A stretch of DNA of 64,000 nucleotides from NCBI GenBank assembly GCA_024195585.1, contig SWBL01000252.1, forward strand, positions 1 to 64,000, read 5' to 3'. The stretch is from Aureobasidium sp. EXF-3400 (taxonomy: Eukaryota; Ascomycota; Dothideomycetes; Dothideales; Saccotheciaceae). The notes under the pieces were generated by a model that was given only the letters and a program-made list of their open reading frames with translations, was not told the origin of the DNA and did no database searches. The translations under genes and the position numbers were made by a program. The first letter of the stretch is position 1, and each line of letters opens with the position of its first letter. Shown here in pieces: positions 44,109 through 55,379 of the stretch.

Positions 44109-45097
44109 TCAAACTCCCTTCAGAGCTCCAACACCTTCTTCCGTCTCTCCTAGCTCTCTGTAAATGACCAAGAAGTCGAGTAATTTTTTGCCTCCTACGC
44201 CAGCCGCTTGTGCCTGTTTGAGTGCCGTTCTCAAATCCAGTAGTAACGTGTTTCTCACACGCATGAGTCGAGATTGTTGTGCTATAACAAAAGGATGATC
44301 GAGAACTTTTTGCGTGAGGTGTGTAAGCAAGAGATATGCTTGTGCGTGTTTCCTTAGTCGAGAGAGTGTGGTCGAAGTAGCTGTATCCCCTTCTTCGTCT
44401 TCGTCGTCCTCATCATCCGAGTCCAGGTCGTTTGCGGAAGGGTTGTTTGCAGATAGCGAGTTGGTCGGTTCGACCATCAAACGAGCTTCCAGATCTTCTA
44501 GTCTTTCTTCGATCTCGAGTAGTCGTCTGCCGACCATGACATCCTTTCTGATCCTCTTTTTCTCTTCTAACAAACTTCCGACCTCTTGAGTTCTTGATGC
44601 AATCAGATCTCTTACACTGCCTACTTCTCTTCCGAAGCCCAGCACGCCTACCCTGACCTCTTCAATCTTTTCCTCTCCACCTTTTAACCGTAGCCCTAGA
44701 GACAGAAACTCCTCGTAGTTTGCATTGACAAGATCGAGCAATTCGGTAGAGATGGATTGGGAGCGTTGGCGCAAGTCGCTACGTAGGTCTTCAAGAGTCT
44801 GATGTCTGTTGTGGAGAGTAGAGAGGTATGCTTCTGGCGTAAAGTCTGGAGTGAGGAAGTCAGAGCGTGGAAGAGCTTGTGGGAAGGGCAAAGGAGTTTT
44901 GTCGTCATCGTCCGAGTCCGAGTAAGTTGTGTAGTTGGTTCGTCTGGTTTCCAAGGGATTGGCTTTCGGCGATGGTGGGGAGGTGAGGGGGGAAGGTGTT
45001 GCTGTTGTTGCTGTCGAGGAGGGGAGCTGTGGTGATTGTGGTCAGCGGGTTATTCTGGTCGAGAGATGGTGGAGAGATGTACATAGAAGGCACTCAT
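44109..45097 (-). CDS. COG2: conserved oligomeric Golgi complex subunit 2
   Basis: Lobe-A subunit of the COG tether, which retrieves Golgi glycosylation enzymes by retrograde vesicle transport. Two exons: a 15-nt first exon (45097-45083, MSAFY) and 45026-44109, separated by a 56-bp intron; 310 residues. After a Ser/Thr/Pro-rich leader the COG2 N-terminal domain is clear: LPRSDFLTPDFTPEAYL, NRHQTLEDLRSDLRQRSQS, ELLDLVNANYEEFLSLG, LKGGEEKIEEVRVGVLGF and EEKKRIRKDVMVGRRLLEIE. An acidic linker and a helical end (KHAQAYLLLTHLTQKVLDH, AAGVGGKKLLDFLVIYREL) follow. The short length is normal for fungal COG2, which lacks the animal C-terminal domain. The first exon fits the MSxFY start I recall for relatives (recollection, not a search). 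Confidence 0.9.
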
Positions 45098-45359
45098 GGT
45101 TGCGGTATTGGAGTGAAGATGCGACAGCAAGATGCAAAGCGATTGTCGCAACTGACGAGCTGGTGGTCACGAAAGGTGTAGGTATACAGATGGATAAGAT
45201 TAGATTGGCTTCTGCTATCTCCGCGACATGGATTACCAATAGCCGAGGCCGTAGTGACGACATGTCTAGGTATCCAAAACTAAACACGGATAAGGTAAGA
45301 AAGTCTTTTGCTATCCTTCTTCGTCTTGTAATATCCAAGTCGAACTGCCCAGCAATAAG
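45098..45359. promoter_or_regulatory. divergent promoter, COG2 / NPY1
   Basis: Only 262 bp separate the two start codons, so both promoters must lie here. No TATA box is obvious. Confidence 0.45.
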
Positions 45360-46687
45360 ATGCCTACACCTGATCTCCCTCAACCCGCACACCCTGAGCT
45401 CGATTCAATGCTGACGAGGAAGTTTGGCAGGGAAGTTGCCAATTACTTTGCCGGTATCTATTTGCTTTCGTTCCTGCTTCGTTAGAACAATAAAGTGCTG
45501 ACAGACATTCAGGCTCACCATTGAACCGATTTGGCTTCCTCCGTAGCGACAATGTCTTCCTCTCCGGAGCTCTCAGGCACCCCTCAACCAAGTTCCTTGC
45601 TTGCAACAACCTGCAGCCATTGACCAAGGACAAGGCCAACCTCGCCTACATCCAATACAAAGATGTCCAGCCCATCATTGGCGAAGACCCCTATGCCACT
45701 CCCGAAGACAAGATGATCGAGACGTTCGACTCCAAGAAATTCATCCCTCAGATGATCTTCCTCGGTCTGGACGAATCCGTCAAGGATAACTCTTTCAGCT
45801 ACGAAGCAAAGAATGCCGTTCACAAGGGTGCTCCTTACTTTGCCATCGATGTTACCCCCAAAGACCCTCTAACACAGCAATGCAATGATCTGATCAAAGC
45901 CTGCGAAGACAAAGGCCTCACTTTCCAACAAGGCCGCGCAATGGAGCTGGTAGCAGGCGACGCAGCAATCTACGCCGAAGCCCGCCAACTTCTCGACTGG
46001 AACATGCGCAACCCTTTCTGTGCGCAATGCGGACACCCTACATTGTCCGTCAACGGCGGTTTCAAGCGTACCTGCCCACCCAAAGACGCAGCCTCGCTCT
46101 CCGCAACCGCCATCTCCACCTCCAACACTCCCGCCTCTAGCATCGACCGCCCAGCCTGCGCAACCAGAAAAGGCGTCTCCAACCTCAGTTTCCCCCGTAC
46201 AGACCCCACCATCATCGTCGCCGTCGTCAACCACGCAGGTGACAAACTGCTGCTGGGCCGCAGCAAGCGCTTCCCCAAATACTGGTACTCTACCCTCGCC
46301 GGTTTCTGTGAACCTGCAGAGTCGATTGAAGAAGCTACTCGCCGCGAAGTCTGGGAGGAAGCTGGTATCCATCTCGGTCGTGTCATCATTCACTCCACAC
46401 AACCCTGGCCTTACCCTGCAAACCTCATGATCGGTGCTATTGGACAAAGTGTTCCCGAAGGCGAGACCATTGATCTTGGAAACGATCCCGAGTTGGAGGA
46501 TGCCAAGTGGTTTACCTTTGATGAGGTGAGGAAGGCGTTGAGGGTGGGTACCAGTGGTTTGGACGAGGGACCACAGGCAGAGTACAAAGAGGGCGATTTA
46601 AGATTGCCGCCGCAGACTGCAATTGCGAATCAGCTTATCAGTGCTGTGGTTGAGAAGGGCTTTTTGGCTGCTGAAGCAAAGATGTAA
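45360..46687 (+). CDS. NPY1: NADH pyrophosphatase (Nudix), probably peroxisomal
   Basis: Hydrolyses NADH (and NAD+) to NMNH and AMP. Two exons (45360-45453, 45513-46687; intron 59 bp), 422 residues. The NudC-type N-terminal domain (FGREVANYFAGSPLNRFGFL) is followed by a zinc-ribbon-like part (FCAQCGHPT, later RTCPP and RPACATR; the second Cys pair is spread over an insert of about 40 residues). The Nudix box is GFCEPAESIEEATRREVWEEAG, with all of its G, E, RE and EE residues. The NADH-specific SQPWPFP-type motif appears as TQPWPYPANLM. The last three residues AKM fit the type 1 peroxisomal signal, consistent with yeast Npy1 being peroxisomal. Confidence 0.94.
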
Positions 46688-47008
46688 GAGTCGGGATTGG
46701 ATGCTCTAGTCTTGGTTTGGACAGCTTGATGGAGAAGCGATATCCTGGAGATCTGAAGATACAATGTTTATACACATGGACCTTTTGCCTTGGTGTCTTT
46801 TCGGAGGGTTATGCTCGGCGCACATGTGTTACTGAACGAAGCAGTCATCGTTCTCCGAACACACTATTGTGTGCGGAAGCTGTGCGATTAACTGCACAGT
46901 GCCCAATGAAGGAAGCACACTCATGATGAGATGAAGGAATATCATAGCTTTGGTTCTATAAGACCCTCACCTCATTCTCCAATTCTTCATGCCAGAGCCG
47001 AATCTGCT
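46688..47008. other. convergent 3' flanks
   Basis: 321 bp between the NPY1 and PRP9 stop codons; nothing recognised. Confidence 0.5.
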
Positions 47009-48668
47009 CTATAGCAATCCCTGCTTCTGCAAATCATAGTACACCTTCTCAGGCATGACATTACCCTCTCCATCCTCCATCTGCACAACCTGATCGCTAG
47101 CCGTGGATTCTTGCTTCTTATCTGTCTGCAACTTTTTCCACAGCTCCGTTGCTTCTTCAATCCCTGTGACATCTCTGAACATACTCGAGTTGGTGATGCC
47201 CAGTCTCTTCAAGCCGTACAGATGGCGGGCTTCGCCAAAGTGCTTGTCGAATGCTCTTCTACCCATGTATACGTAGTTGCCGCAGATTTCGCAAGGGAAC
47301 TCGACACCCAGACCATGCAATTTGTACAACCAGAAGGGAATAGGCTTGTCGTCCCAGCCCAGAGGCAGTTTTAGCGGGTTGTAGACCTTGCCGTCTTCGT
47401 CTTGGTCATCGGCGTCATTGGCGGCCGGGTCAGCGGATTGTTCGAGGCTCTCAGCGTACAGGGCGGCAAGTTCCTGTTGACGTTCCTTGTCTGTCATGCC
47501 TTGCTTGCGTTCGACGTTGGCGCGTGTGTCGGAGCGTTCGGTCTGCATTGCGGCAGCGAGTTTGCGGATGCGGTGTTCGCGCTCGGCCACGGCCTTCTCT
47601 TTTAGGCGGTGGACTGAGGTTGATGCGTTACTGCTGCCATTTGTGGATGTTGCTCCACCGTCTGCTGAGCGTTGTTTTCTTGCTTCTGCGTTTTTGATGT
47701 GTTTCTTTCCTGTCAAGTGGGCCTTGTAGACGTTGTCGTTCTTGAACTCCTTTTCACAATCTGGGCACCATATGCCTTCGCCTGTGCCTTCTGTTACGGG
47801 CCCATCTGTTGTTGATTTCGTGTTAAGTTGCCAGCCTGCAATCTCGTCCTTCTCCCATGCTTTTAGGAATTCCTCGTCGAAGCTCATGAATAATCTGTCC
47901 AGATCCTCCAGAGGCTTGATTCGTCGCATGAAGCTCTCAAGGTAGGTGGCCAGATTGCCTAGGTATTGGAAGTATTGATCCTTCAACTTATCCGGTCTGG
48001 GCATGCCCTCGAAGTCGTCAAATGTGTCCAAGTATTGTAGATATGTAATGCGCCTCTTTGAACCAGGCAGGTTAATGTAGTCTTCGTGCAGAGCGTTCAT
48101 GTCAAAGTAGCGACCAAAAGCTTCCTCTCCAGTGAACATGGTATCGATCTCCGAGGGGAAAGGAGCATCATCGCCAACAGCTCTGCGCTTGTATGCGCGC
48201 TCTAGGTTCTCGACAGGCTCGTTTGGGTAACGCTTGTGAAAGTCTTTGATGTTGTTCAGTTGCTTGTAAAACTCGTCGAATGTGTCGCCAGTAGAGATTG
48301 ATTGAATTTCGCGTAGACGGCTGCCATCGTTGTCTTTATATAAGTCTACTGCGCGGCTTGATTGCGACTTTATGCGATCGAGAAAGGCAGCGATTTGGTG
48401 GTCTCTTGAAAGGCGGTCGCGGATCTGTGGTGTCGTCAGCGCTTGGTCTTTGCAATATTCTACTTGTGGCTTTATGTTTCTTCTTCTCCAAGTTCCATGC
48501 TGGTGGTTGGTAGAGAAAGTTCAAGGGACAGAAGCACGGCAAATAGGAATTGCCAGATCGCAAAAGATGGAAGCTTACATGTTTGGGATCTTCGAGTGAG
48601 CGCTCAGCTATAGCCTGCTCAAGACGCTCAAGGTCTTCTCTCGTGTTGCGCAAGTCTTCTAGCAGCAT
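47009..48668 (-). CDS. PRP9: splicing factor 3A subunit 3 (Prp9/SF3a60)
   Basis: Subunit of SF3a in the U2 snRNP, needed for prespliceosome formation. Two exons (48668-48579, 48424-47009) with a 154-bp intron give 501 residues. The N-terminal helical region (MLLEDLRNTREDLERLEQAI, RDRLSRDHQIAAFLDR, YKDNDGSRLREIQSI) binds the other SF3a subunits. The middle has FTGEEAFGRYFDMNALHEDYINL and YLQYLDTFDDF. A C2H2-like finger (WCPDCEKEFKNDNVYKAHLTGKKH) and the C-terminal matrin-type finger (FPCEICGNYVYMGRRAFDKHF, GEARHLYGLKRLGI) are complete. The length fits SF3a60 (about 500). The intron is three times the local average. It shares a 244-bp divergent promoter with FAL1, another RNA-processing gene. 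Confidence 0.96.
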
Positions 48669-48912
48669 GGCGGTGGATGTGTGTATTAGCAAATAGAAGA
48701 AAGATGGTGGCTGGTATAGTTTGGATGCGCGCGGCGAGCGATGGAGGAGGTCTGTGCATGCTTGGTCGTTCTTGCCATTCGAGCTTTATTCCTCCTGCCT
48801 TTGAACATCACTGCCACTTTTTTACTATTGCGACTTGTACTTTCCGGATCTTTCTCCCGTCGCGCCTGCCATTCGAGTCACCCCTGTAAACCGATCAGAC
48901 ACACTATCCACC
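48669..48912. promoter_or_regulatory. divergent promoter, PRP9 / FAL1
   Basis: 244 bp between start codons of two mRNA-processing genes transcribed outward, with C/T-rich stretches towards FAL1. Confidence 0.5.
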
Positions 48913-50219
48913 ATGGCGGAAGGAGGAATCGACCGCAAGATGGAGGAGCGCATGGAGTTTTCGACATCCAAGGAAGTCCGTGTCGCGCCCACTTTTGAGG
49001 CCATGCACTTGAAGGAGAACCTGCTCCGTGGAATCTACGCATATGGCTACGAGTCTCCCTCTGCCGTCCAGTCGCGCGCCATCGTTCAGATCTGCAAAGG
49101 TCGCGACACCATCGCCCAAGCCCAGTCCGGTACTGGTAAAACTGCCACCTTCTCCATCTCCATTCTCCAGGTCATCGATACCGCTGTACGCGAGACTCAA
49201 GGTATGTTGTCTATTCTTGCGGCCAGCTTTCGATCAAGTGCTGACTTTCCTAGCTCTCGTCCTCTCTCCCACTCGCGAATTGGCTACCCAGATTCAGTCC
49301 GTCGTTATGGCTCTCGGCGATTACATGAACGTTCAGTGCCATGCCTGCATTGGTGGAACCAACGTTGGCGAAGACATCCGCAAGCTCGACCACGGTCAAC
49401 ACGTCGTTTCTGGTACTCCTGGACGTGTCGCCGACATGATTCGTCGCCGCAACCTTCGCACACGCAACATCAAGATGCTCGTTCTGGATGAAGCCGATGA
49501 GCTGCTCAACCGTGGTTTCCGCGAGCAAATTTACGACGTCTACCGTTACCTCCCTCCTGCCACTCAGGTCGTTGTCGTATCAGCCACTCTCCCTTACGAT
49601 GTGCTCGACATGACCACCAAGTTCATGACTGACCCCGTTCGTATTCTCGTCAAGCGTGATGAGTTGACTCTTGAAGGTCTCAAGCAATACTTCATCGCTG
49701 TCGAGAAGGAAGAATGGAAGTTCGACACCCTCTGCGACCTCTACGACACTCTTACCATCACACAAGCAGTCATCTTCTGCAACACCCGCCGCAAGGTCGA
49801 CTGGCTTACCGATAAGATGCGTGAGGCCAACTTCACCGTCTCCTCGATGCACGGCGAGATGCCCCAAAAGGAGCGCGACAGCATTATGCAAGATTTCAGA
49901 CAGGGCAACTCGAGAGTCCTCATCTCTACCGATGTCTGGGCTCGTGGTATTGACGTTCAGCAAGTCTCGCTTGTCATCAACTACGACTTGCCTAGCAACC
50001 GTGAGAACTACATCCACAGAATTGGTCGTAGCGGAAGATTTGGTCGCAAGGGTGTTGCCATCAACTTCGTTACCAGCGAGGATGTGAGAATTCTTCGTGA
50101 CATCGAGCTTTACTACTCTACCCAGATTGATGAGATGCCCATGAACGGTAAGTTGGCAGACTTTCGACTGGTGGGTGATGTATCACTAACATACTGTAGT
50201 CGCCGATCTTCTTACTTGA
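48913..50219 (+). CDS. FAL1: DEAD-box RNA helicase Fal1/eIF4A-III
   Basis: Three exons (48913-49201, 49254-50147, 50200-50219; introns of 52 bp each) give 400 residues, the standard length. All DEAD-box motifs are in order: Q motif with [16 protein letters not shown], Ia PTRELA, Ib [49 protein letters not shown] split only by this text, [15 protein letters not shown]. The C-terminal exon codes for just VADLLT (the family's final residues). The protein matches eIF4A-III/Fal1 rather than translation eIF4A (for example [16 protein letters not shown]). In yeast Fal1 acts in 18S rRNA maturation; in most eukaryotes the orthologue is the exon-junction-complex core. Which role dominates here is not visible. 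Confidence 0.96.
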
Positions 50220-51259
50220 GCAACCACTTAATGCATTACGTTGTTTTCCATGCGCTTTTCTGGGCTTTCACAAGCCGATTCGGAGTTGAAAAGATTGCCA
50301 TTCAGAGCATAAAGTCGGAGGAAATGGGCCATGTAGCCAACAAGGTCAGTGTTGTTCGCAATTTCGTCCTACATCGATCCAAGGCTGACGAGACATGCAT
50401 CTAGTCAATACCAAATCTGTCACTACTCACGAGTTTGAAGATCACAGTGACTAAAAATTCTCGAGTTCATCGAGCCTACTGACGCTCTGGGGCTGCCGGC
50501 GGCTCCAACATGTACCCACTATCACGTGCCACTGCTGGCAGCTGGAAACACAAACAGAGCTATATGCTTCACCCGGTGAGAGTGCCTTCAATCGGCCTAG
50601 TGAGCGGAGATGCATGGAAGATACATAAGGCTGGCTTTTCACGGGGAAGCACTTATGAAGCCCGCTGTCCCTTTGGTTGCGACAGGACATGAACGAGGTT
50701 CGTTGCTGGAGAGGACGTACATAGGTTCAGACTTGAAGCAGTAGGTAGAATCCGCTCTTCACAACCTCTACTTACCGATTTCCTGGCCAACAAGAGCAAC
50801 AAAGTTACAACAGCTCACTTATTAGTATGTATGCCTGCAAGATCCTTACACTTAAGTGAGTGACAAGCGGGTTGCCCTCAACAGTGGTAGTTGCTGCTTT
50901 CACCACGAACGCCGAGTCACTTTACGTGCTTCTCGCTACAGCATCTTCACTCATCAACAAACACAACCTGGCTGGATTATCAACACTATCAGCCCACCAA
51001 AACAGCTCACCTCTCGATCGACTGGGCAGGCCGACTGCGCTGCCTGCGCTTTCAGCTGCACATCATCTCATCGAAGCAACAAATCTACCTCAGTTCTCTA
51101 CAGATTCAATCCTATCTTATTCAAGCACGCGTTTTGTCCACGCGCACACATCCTCGCAAATGTAAGTCAAGCCGCCAATCGTGATCACGCCCGCCTCTGC
51201 TTTCCACGCACGATACTTCGATGTGTTTCTTCGCTCGTCAATACTGATCGCTTCAACAG
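50220..51259. other. intergenic, no gene recognised
   Basis: 1 kb between FAL1 and the first F-box paralogue. Overlapping short ORFs near 50860-51300 are the leader of the F-box gene; none has recognisable domains. Confidence 0.5.
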
Positions 51260-52666
51260 ATGGATAATACAGCTCCTCTCGCCGACACAAACGCCATGAC
51301 ATTCTCAAGTCCCACGAAGGCGACACTCTCGACCCTTCCGGTAGAGATGCTAGATCGGATTCTCCAGCTCGTCGATAATTCGGATTTGATAAACTTGCGC
51401 TACGTTAGCAAGTACATCTGCGCTGTTGCCAATAGGCCATTTGCCGTCCGCAACTTCAGGACTAGGCGCCACGTTGTCACTGAACACAGCTTGAAAGCAC
51501 TCCTCGCAATTAGTGCACATGAAACCTTTGGCGCTTACTTCAAGGACATCATATTCAGTCCTGCCCGTGCTCTTCGTGCTGTCCTCGAGTCTGATGACAG
51601 CGAGAACGACGGCATTGTGGTAGACGACTCCTTTGTCCAGTCTGGCAGGTTCAGCGACCTAATGCAACAAGTCTTGTTCAACCTCAAGCAGCATTCTGAT
51701 TCGATTGCCATCGGTGTGCATGAAGGTTATTGTTTGGGACACGGTTGTCATGATCAATACTTCATGGCTTCGAAACGACAACTATTCCATGGTGAGAGAG
51801 CCTTCTGTGAAGCTGCCGAACTCGGAACCGTTTTTGAAACGCCCGAAACACTCGAACTCATCTTTACAGAGATGCACGCGGCTGCAATCAACATTGATGG
51901 TCTTTCCATCATATTTGCCCGGCACTCTTGCTATGAAGCGAGCCGCAGAACACGCAAGGCCATTGAAAAGTTTTTCAGTTCTCGCAACGCGTCCATTGAC
52001 CTACATCTTCAATGGGATAGCGATGGCAATCTAGAGTATAAGCACTTACAGAGCTGTTTACGCTTCTCAGGATCATCCTTGCTCTTCGACCGTAGATACT
52101 TCCGCGACGACGTTCTGTTGCTCGATTATGCTGTCCAACAGCTTTCAGATAAGTCTTTGTCTGAGCTCAACCTTCGCGATCTCCACGTTGGCTATCTTGC
52201 ATCCCTCGACATGTATTTTGCACAATCGCTTCGGACGGTCATCCTTGACGACATCAACCTGGGCTCGATTTTCTTTGCAGAGAATCTTTACAGTAACATG
52301 TTCGAACGTCTCTCAGAGTTGCGAGATTTGAGGTACTGCAAACTCCACCGACTTCACTATATTCTGCAGCAAGAGAACGAAATGAGCCCGCATGTCATGC
52401 GAACCAAAAATGGAACATATCGGTCTCAATGGGAGAGCTTGCTCCTTATCTTCCCTGATGGCAAGTTCGAGTTTGAGATTCAGGGCGCGGATGTCTCCCA
52501 AAAGTTGAGAGACTTGGCCGCCTATACAGCTGCCGCAGAGAGGGGCAAGGTTCGAAAAACTGACACAGACCGCGAGGTCGTTGATTATAGGGTCATTGGT
52601 GCTGGTGTGCCAATCCTTGAGCAACAGGATCCTGGATATCCTTCATCGGCATTGGTCACCTACTAA
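51260..52666 (+). CDS. F-box protein, tandem paralogue A
   Basis: Single coding exon, 468 residues, ATG at 51260. The F-box is at about residues 23-65 (LSTLPVEMLDRILQLVDNSD, LINLRYVSKYICAVA). It is followed by a region shared with the next gene: ANRPFAVRNFRTRRHVVTEH, then SLKALLAISAHETFGAYFK. The C-terminal block (GKFEFEIQGADVSQKL, DLAAYTAAAERGKV) is also shared. No LRR or WD repeats are seen. An AG acceptor lies directly before the ATG (TTCAACAG), hinting at a 5' UTR intron. It probably acts as an SCF adaptor; the substrate is unknown. With the gene at 53470 it forms a tandem pair in the same orientation. Confidence 0.82.
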   Translation: MDNTAPLADTNAMTFSSPTKATLSTLPVEMLDRILQLVDNSDLINLRYVSKYICAVANRPFAVRNFRTRRHVVTEHSLKALLAISAHETFGAYFKDIIFSPARALRAVLESDDSENDGIVVDDSFVQSGRFSDLMQQVLFNLKQHSDSIAIGVHEGYCLGHGCHDQYFMASKRQLFHGERAFCEAAELGTVFETPETLELIFTEMHAAAINIDGLSIIFARHSCYEASRRTRKAIEKFFSSRNASIDLHLQWDSDGNLEYKHLQSCLRFSGSSLLFDRRYFRDDVLLLDYAVQQLSDKSLSELNLRDLHVGYLASLDMYFAQSLRTVILDDINLGSIFFAENLYSNMFERLSELRDLRYCKLHRLHYILQQENEMSPHVMRTKNGTYRSQWESLLLIFPDGKFEFEIQGADVSQKLRDLAAYTAAAERGKVRKTDTDREVVDYRVIGAGVPILEQQDPGYPSSALVTY

Positions 52667-53469
52667 AACAATTTTCTGATTGCAGCCTCATGGCAAGGGA
52701 ACTCTTTACTACAGATTTCGTGGAGTGGGCTCGTGTCTCGGTCTTGCGACAACTTCCTCAGGATCTCATCAAACCGAGGCACGGAGCAGTGGTATCAAAC
52801 ATGTTGAGGAACCACGAAGGGAAGCGGTATACCGGAGAAGACGACTGCGGCAAGATTCGCACATGAAGCGGGATGGCAAAAAAGCTGTCCGTCAATCAGA
52901 TGCAGTTTTTGAGGAGGCTTTGAACAAATCCGAGATAGGAGAAAAAAGACAGATAAGGAAAGCTGTAAAGCACACGAAAGAAGACAGAAAGTAGCAGAAA
53001 GAAAAATCAAGGAAGTTGCTCTGCACCCATGTATGGTAGGTTCATAAAGTACACGTCTGAAATTATCTATAGATGGGCAATACTGAGCACTTGCTACTGA
53101 TGGCTACTGCAGTACACAGTGAGTGCTTGAGGACCTCGTGAGCTGTTTGAGAAAAACTCCCTCTTTTACACCTGCCTTGGCGTTTGTGTTGCTCCGTCAC
53201 TATCAACAGATAGTGAAGACCGACATCTTGAAACTCTCACTCCCGCCCTCGGCCTCATCCTCACTCAACCGAGCTCGCTGTCTGTCAACACTCACAACAT
53301 AACTATCTGCGCCTCACCAGCTGCTGTCACACAGATAGAAAAACATCAATAAGCACTACGCAGTCGCACTGATTACTGGCCACGCGCACTGCATACGGCT
53401 TGCAATCGTCCTTCCGTCACTGAACTCTCTTGTCCGAACTTATCACACGACACAACAAGAACATCAAGC
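52667..53469. other. intergenic between F-box paralogues
   Basis: About 800 bp. A 58-codon ATG ORF (52690-52866) and a TTG-started frame (52680-52994, ending KHTKEDRK) are present, but neither has recognisable features. The rest is the promoter of paralogue B. Confidence 0.5.
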
Positions 53470-54911
53470 ATGGTAAGTCAATCCCACATTCTATTTTGAA
53501 GTCCGGCGCTCACACAAATTAGGCTATCCCTAATCGCACTGAGCCTCCTGAACTGGTCGACTTACCGACCGAAGTTCTCCTTGAGATCTTCAAGCATGTT
53601 CCCGACGAAGACCTCTTGAGTGCCCGTCTCGTCTGCAAGCAACTCTGCGATGCCGCGACTCCACGATTTGCCAAGGTCAACTTCACTGAGAGGTTTCATG
53701 TTGTTTCTCCTTACAGCATAAACGCACTTGTGGACATCACAGAACATCCTGTCTTGGGCGGATATGTGAAGACTGTCGCCATCTGCGCTGCTAGACGTAC
53801 CAATGTTGAGACTTCTAGTCGTTTTGCTGTTGTCGACGAGGCCGATCGGGACGCATATATCGATGCCTACGTGAAGACAGGACGTTTTGCGCGCCGCATG
53901 GAGCGTGTCTTTGGCAACATTAGATCTCGCTCTGGTCCTGTGACCATCAACATCTACGATGATCCAGAAAGGCGTAGTCTGAACGGACGAGTCATCGCCG
54001 GAAGTAATCGCTTGGTGCCATTGAAATGTCATGGATACAGCCAACTCACCAACTGGGGCTCGACCACTATTGCCTACCAGATGGTGAAGACTCTCGAGCA
54101 CACCATATACGCAGCTCGGCGCGCAAGATGTTCTGTCAAATGCCTCAAAATCGGTCTTTGTGGATTTCATCGTCGCAGTATTGGGGAGAAACTTGACGCA
54201 GCTATGCACAAAATCCTTGAGTCGAGTCTCACACCTCTCAGCATCTGCCTGTGGAGCGGGCACACACGCCGAATTTCATATGACAACGAGTCGCAACGCT
54301 TAGAAATCCAAAGGATTGACTTCGGTGGCTTCTCGAGGCATGTCGGTTCTAACCTACCTCTGCAAGCAGCATACACTTGGCTGCTGACCGAGTCAGTTAC
54401 TCAACTCAAGATTGCTCATATCCAAGCCTGTGAAATCAGTCGCTTTCGATCTTCCCTCGCACCACGTCTAACACATCTGGAACTTGAAAATGTGTATGTC
54501 CGCACCGAAAACTTTAGCCAAAGCCTCTGGAGCGAACATATCCAAATGATCTCCTATCTGCCTGGTCTCCAGCACTGCAGATTGAGCTGCCTCAGTTACA
54601 ATCTCTCGCTCACCTCGGTTCCTATTGTCCCTGGTGTAAATGGCACATTTCAAGTCATGACACTCCCTAGCGGTCGATACCCATGTCGATTCAGGAAATT
54701 CTATCTTGCTTTCCGTGACGGAACAGATTCGATTGAGGTGAGCGGCAATGACGTGTGCAATGAACTCAAGGAGTTGGGATGCTACGTAGCTACAGCAGAG
54801 ACAAATAAAATACAGCAGATCATTAGTGATGATTGTGTGTCCAACGACATGGTTGGTATCATCGATCAAGTTGAAGACCAATCTACGACTGAGGAGACTG
54901 CGCTCTCTTAA
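53470..54911 (+). CDS. F-box protein, tandem paralogue B
   Basis: The first coding exon is only the ATG (53470-53472). A 50-bp intron (donor GTAAGTC, acceptor ATTAG) leads to exon 2 (53523-54911), for 463 residues in total. Without this splice no ATG precedes the F-box in frame. The F-box is at about residues 12-55 (LVDLPTEVLLEIFKHVPDED, LLSARLVCKQLCDAA). The following block (FTERFHVVSPYSINALVDIT, EHPVLGGYVKTVAI) and the C-terminal block (DSIEVSGNDVCNELKELGC, YVATAETNKI) align with paralogue A throughout, so the two arose by duplication, though identity is low. SCF adaptor role inferred. Confidence 0.82.
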
Positions 54912-55379
54912 ACACGATCGACAAAGATAACAGCTTTCGCAACACATAACCACTATATGCTGCTAGTGCTCTTCAACAGCAGGCCTGATGTTACAACTGC
55001 TTGCTGGTCGTTGTGCTGGGATTTATCGTGGAGACGTTGGAAGCAGGAGGTTGAACAGGAAGGAGAGCCACCTAGATCAAGGGACCAGCAACAAACGCTA
55101 TGGGGGGAAAAAGCCAGAAGGACACAAACGTGCGAGGGACAGAGAAGAGATTTTAGTCCTCCTCGAGTTGTAATACTGTATTCATGAAACAGATAACAAA
55201 TCAATCATTGTCTCTCACCATTTGCACCACATGGAGTGAAACACGGAGATGTCTCCGGTGACATCCCGCTGATGTCATTGATATAGCTTGGAACCGCAAC
55301 TATCACACCACCTCATCTCTCCAATCACAATCAGTACTACCTTTTACCATCTTTTCTTCAGAATAATATCATCTTGAGA
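54912..55379. other. intergenic
   Basis: Leader and promoter of the PSI-domain gene; an A/C-rich leader precedes the ATG. Nothing else recognised. Confidence 0.5.

Noticed and set aside
52680..52994. Basic frame after F-box paralogue A and a 58-codon ATG ORF inside it (52690-52866)
   Set aside because: The longer frame starts with TTG; neither shows conserved features, so both are taken as 3' flank.
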